NCBI GenBank assembly: GCA_013696785.1
Contig: JACCXW010000178.1
Coordinates: 1-7,054 of the forward strand
Direction of reading: 5' to 3'
Length of the DNA: 7,054 nucleotides
DNA from: Geodermatophilaceae bacterium
GTDB lineage: Bacteria; Actinomycetota; Actinomycetes; Mycobacteriales; Geodermatophilaceae
Below, one piece after another: positions 6,526 to 7,054 of this stretch. Made by a program: the position numbers and the translations under genes. A model generated the notes under the pieces. The model saw nothing but the letters and a program-made list of their open reading frames with translations. It had not been told where the DNA came from and searched no databases. Within the stretch, counting starts at the first letter, position 1; every line of letters starts with the position of its first letter.

Positions 6526-6791
6526 GCAGGCTTGAGGACATAGCTGTTCCCGGCCGAGTCGGTCACGGCGGCCACCGTGGCGTGCGATGGGCTCCAGATC
6601 CCGGTCGCTACGACGATCCGGTTCCCGACGGTCACGTTCGACCCGAGCGCCACGTCGAGCTTCGGCAGGGTCTTGCCATGGCCGCTCGCCTGCTGCACGA
6701 ATGTCGGCGTACCGGCGGCGTGTGCGGGCAGATCGACCACTCCGACCGCGGCGATCAACAGTGTCACCGCGATGGCGAGCCGAGCTCTCAT
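6522..6791 (-). CDS. Short secreted protein, probably truncated at the C-terminus
   Basis: From the ATG at 6791 the product is 89 residues. It begins with a clear Sec signal peptide: MRARLAIAVTLLIAAVGVV, then LPAHA-AG, with cleavage expected near residue 25 or 26. The mature part reads TPTFVQQASG, then VTVGNRIVVATGIWS and ATVAAVTDSAGNSY. This resembles the start of a beta-sandwich domain I know from larger actinobacterial secreted proteins, where VTDSAGNxY is normally followed by 100 or more residues. Here it stops eight residues after DSAG, so it looks like the first half of such a domain. I cannot assign a function. The open frame runs upstream to 6974, but the signal peptide makes 6791 the sensible start; no good Shine-Dalgarno site is visible (GAACGGA only). 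The stop lies 33 nt before the globin ATG. Confidence 0.6.
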   Translation of the reverse strand: MRARLAIAVTLLIAAVGVVDLPAHAAGTPTFVQQASGHGKTLPKLDVALGSNVTVGNRIVVATGIWSPSHATVAAVTDSAGNSYVLKPA

Positions 6792-6941
6792 CGTGATCCG
6801 TTCTCGTCGTGGATCCGGCCGGATGTACCCTACGGCAACGGCTACAGAGAGTGGTACCAAGTAGCCCGTCCGGGTGGCGCGGTTCGACTCGAAAGGATGG
6901 CGTGTCTGGCCGTTACCCTGGGCAGGACCGAAGGAGGCCTC
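6792..6941. other. Divergent intergenic region between the secreted-protein gene and aroH
   Basis: These 150 bp must hold the start signals for both directions. Forward, TACCCT (6914-6919) could be a -10 for aroH, but no -35 is found at a proper distance. In reverse, TAGGGT (6832-6827) could be a -10 for the secreted protein, again without a convincing -35. A small perfect dyad, TTCGA-C-TCGAA, lies at 6883-6893. I see no RNA gene or small coding frame here. Confidence 0.35.
6931..6937 (+). promoter_or_regulatory. Ribosome binding site of aroH
   Basis: AAGGAGG is a near-perfect Shine-Dalgarno sequence, the strongest in the window. It ends 4 nt before the GTG at 6942 and 10 nt before a second in-frame GTG at 6948. 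The strength suggests that aroH is translated independently and not as a distal gene of the rluB unit. Confidence 0.75.
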
Positions 6942-7054
6942 GTGGCCGTGCGCGCGCTGCGTGGCGCCATCCAAGTTTCAGCCAACGAGCGGCAGCCGAT
7001 CCTGGACGGGGCCGGCACCCTCGTCCAGACCGTGCTCGACCGCAACGGCGTCCG
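6942..7054 (+). CDS. aroH: Chorismate mutase, AroH type (5' part, cut by window end)
   Basis: This is the first 37 codons of an AroH-type (Bacillus-like, alpha-beta barrel trimer) chorismate mutase. The enzyme converts chorismate to prephenate, the first step towards phenylalanine and tyrosine. The visible residues MAVRALRGAIQVSANERQPI, followed by LDGAGTLVQTVLDRN, fit the family start xxxRGxRGATTVxxNxxxxI. R7 of the RGA motif corresponds to the conserved active-site arginine near the N-terminus of B. subtilis AroH. The GTG at 6942 gives the usual length before this motif, and a GTG at 6948 is a minor alternative. In Streptomyces an aroH-like gene also lies between rluB and cmk, which supports the call. 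The active-site residues of the C-terminal half lie outside the window. Confidence 0.85.
   Translation, partial: MAVRALRGAIQVSANERQPILDGAGTLVQTVLDRNGV

Noticed and set aside
6880..6893. GGTTCGACTC resembling a tRNA T-arm
   Set aside because: The second stem position mispairs (G-G) and no acceptor, D or anticodon arms can be drawn around it.

Overview
The window is high-GC actinobacterial chromosome (Actinomycetota). The evidence is the strong GC bias at third codon positions, frequent GTG starts, and gene order. The series ald, xerD, a parA-type ATPase, scpA, scpB, rluB and then aroH resembles the conserved block I know from Streptomyces and, in part, Mycobacterium (xerD - parA - scpA - scpB - rluB). 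The genus cannot be resolved from the sequence alone.

Positions 21-5554 are a tightly packed forward-strand run. Alanine dehydrogenase (ald) is followed after 10 bp by the tyrosine recombinase XerD. An 89-bp gap then carries a plausible promoter whose spacer is filled by a dyad. Next come a ParA/Soj-type ATPase, ScpA, a VOC/bleomycin-resistance-like protein, ScpB and an RluB-type 23S rRNA pseudouridine synthase. From parA to rluB the genes overlap or nearly abut: 1 nt for parA/scpA, 16 nt gap before the VOC gene, then two 8-nt overlaps. This looks like one transcription unit with translational coupling. Its theme is chromosome maintenance (dimer resolution, segregation ATPase, condensin accessory subunits) plus ribosome modification. 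The VOC gene splits scpA from scpB, which are usually adjacent.

Positions 5541-6791 are a reverse-strand island inserted where rluB would normally be followed by aroH or cmk. Read in its own direction it holds a short, apparently C-terminally truncated secreted protein, a group II truncated hemoglobin that may be translated from a leaderless mRNA, and a DUF1772 (anthrone-oxygenase-like) membrane protein. The DUF1772 gene has a one-base frameshift in a run of five C's. The globin stop and the DUF1772 start overlap as GTGA, and the DUF1772 3' end overlaps the 3' end of rluB convergently by 14 nt.

After a 150-bp divergent intergenic region the forward strand resumes with the first 37 codons of an AroH-type chorismate mutase, cut by the window edge.

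I see no RNA gene, CRISPR array, insertion sequence or phage element. I do not see a clearly new multi-gene system. The points most worth a second look are the dyad inside the parA promoter, the VOC gene embedded between scpA and scpB, the globin-DUF1772 pair with its leaderless promoter and frameshift, and the truncated secreted protein at the island's edge.
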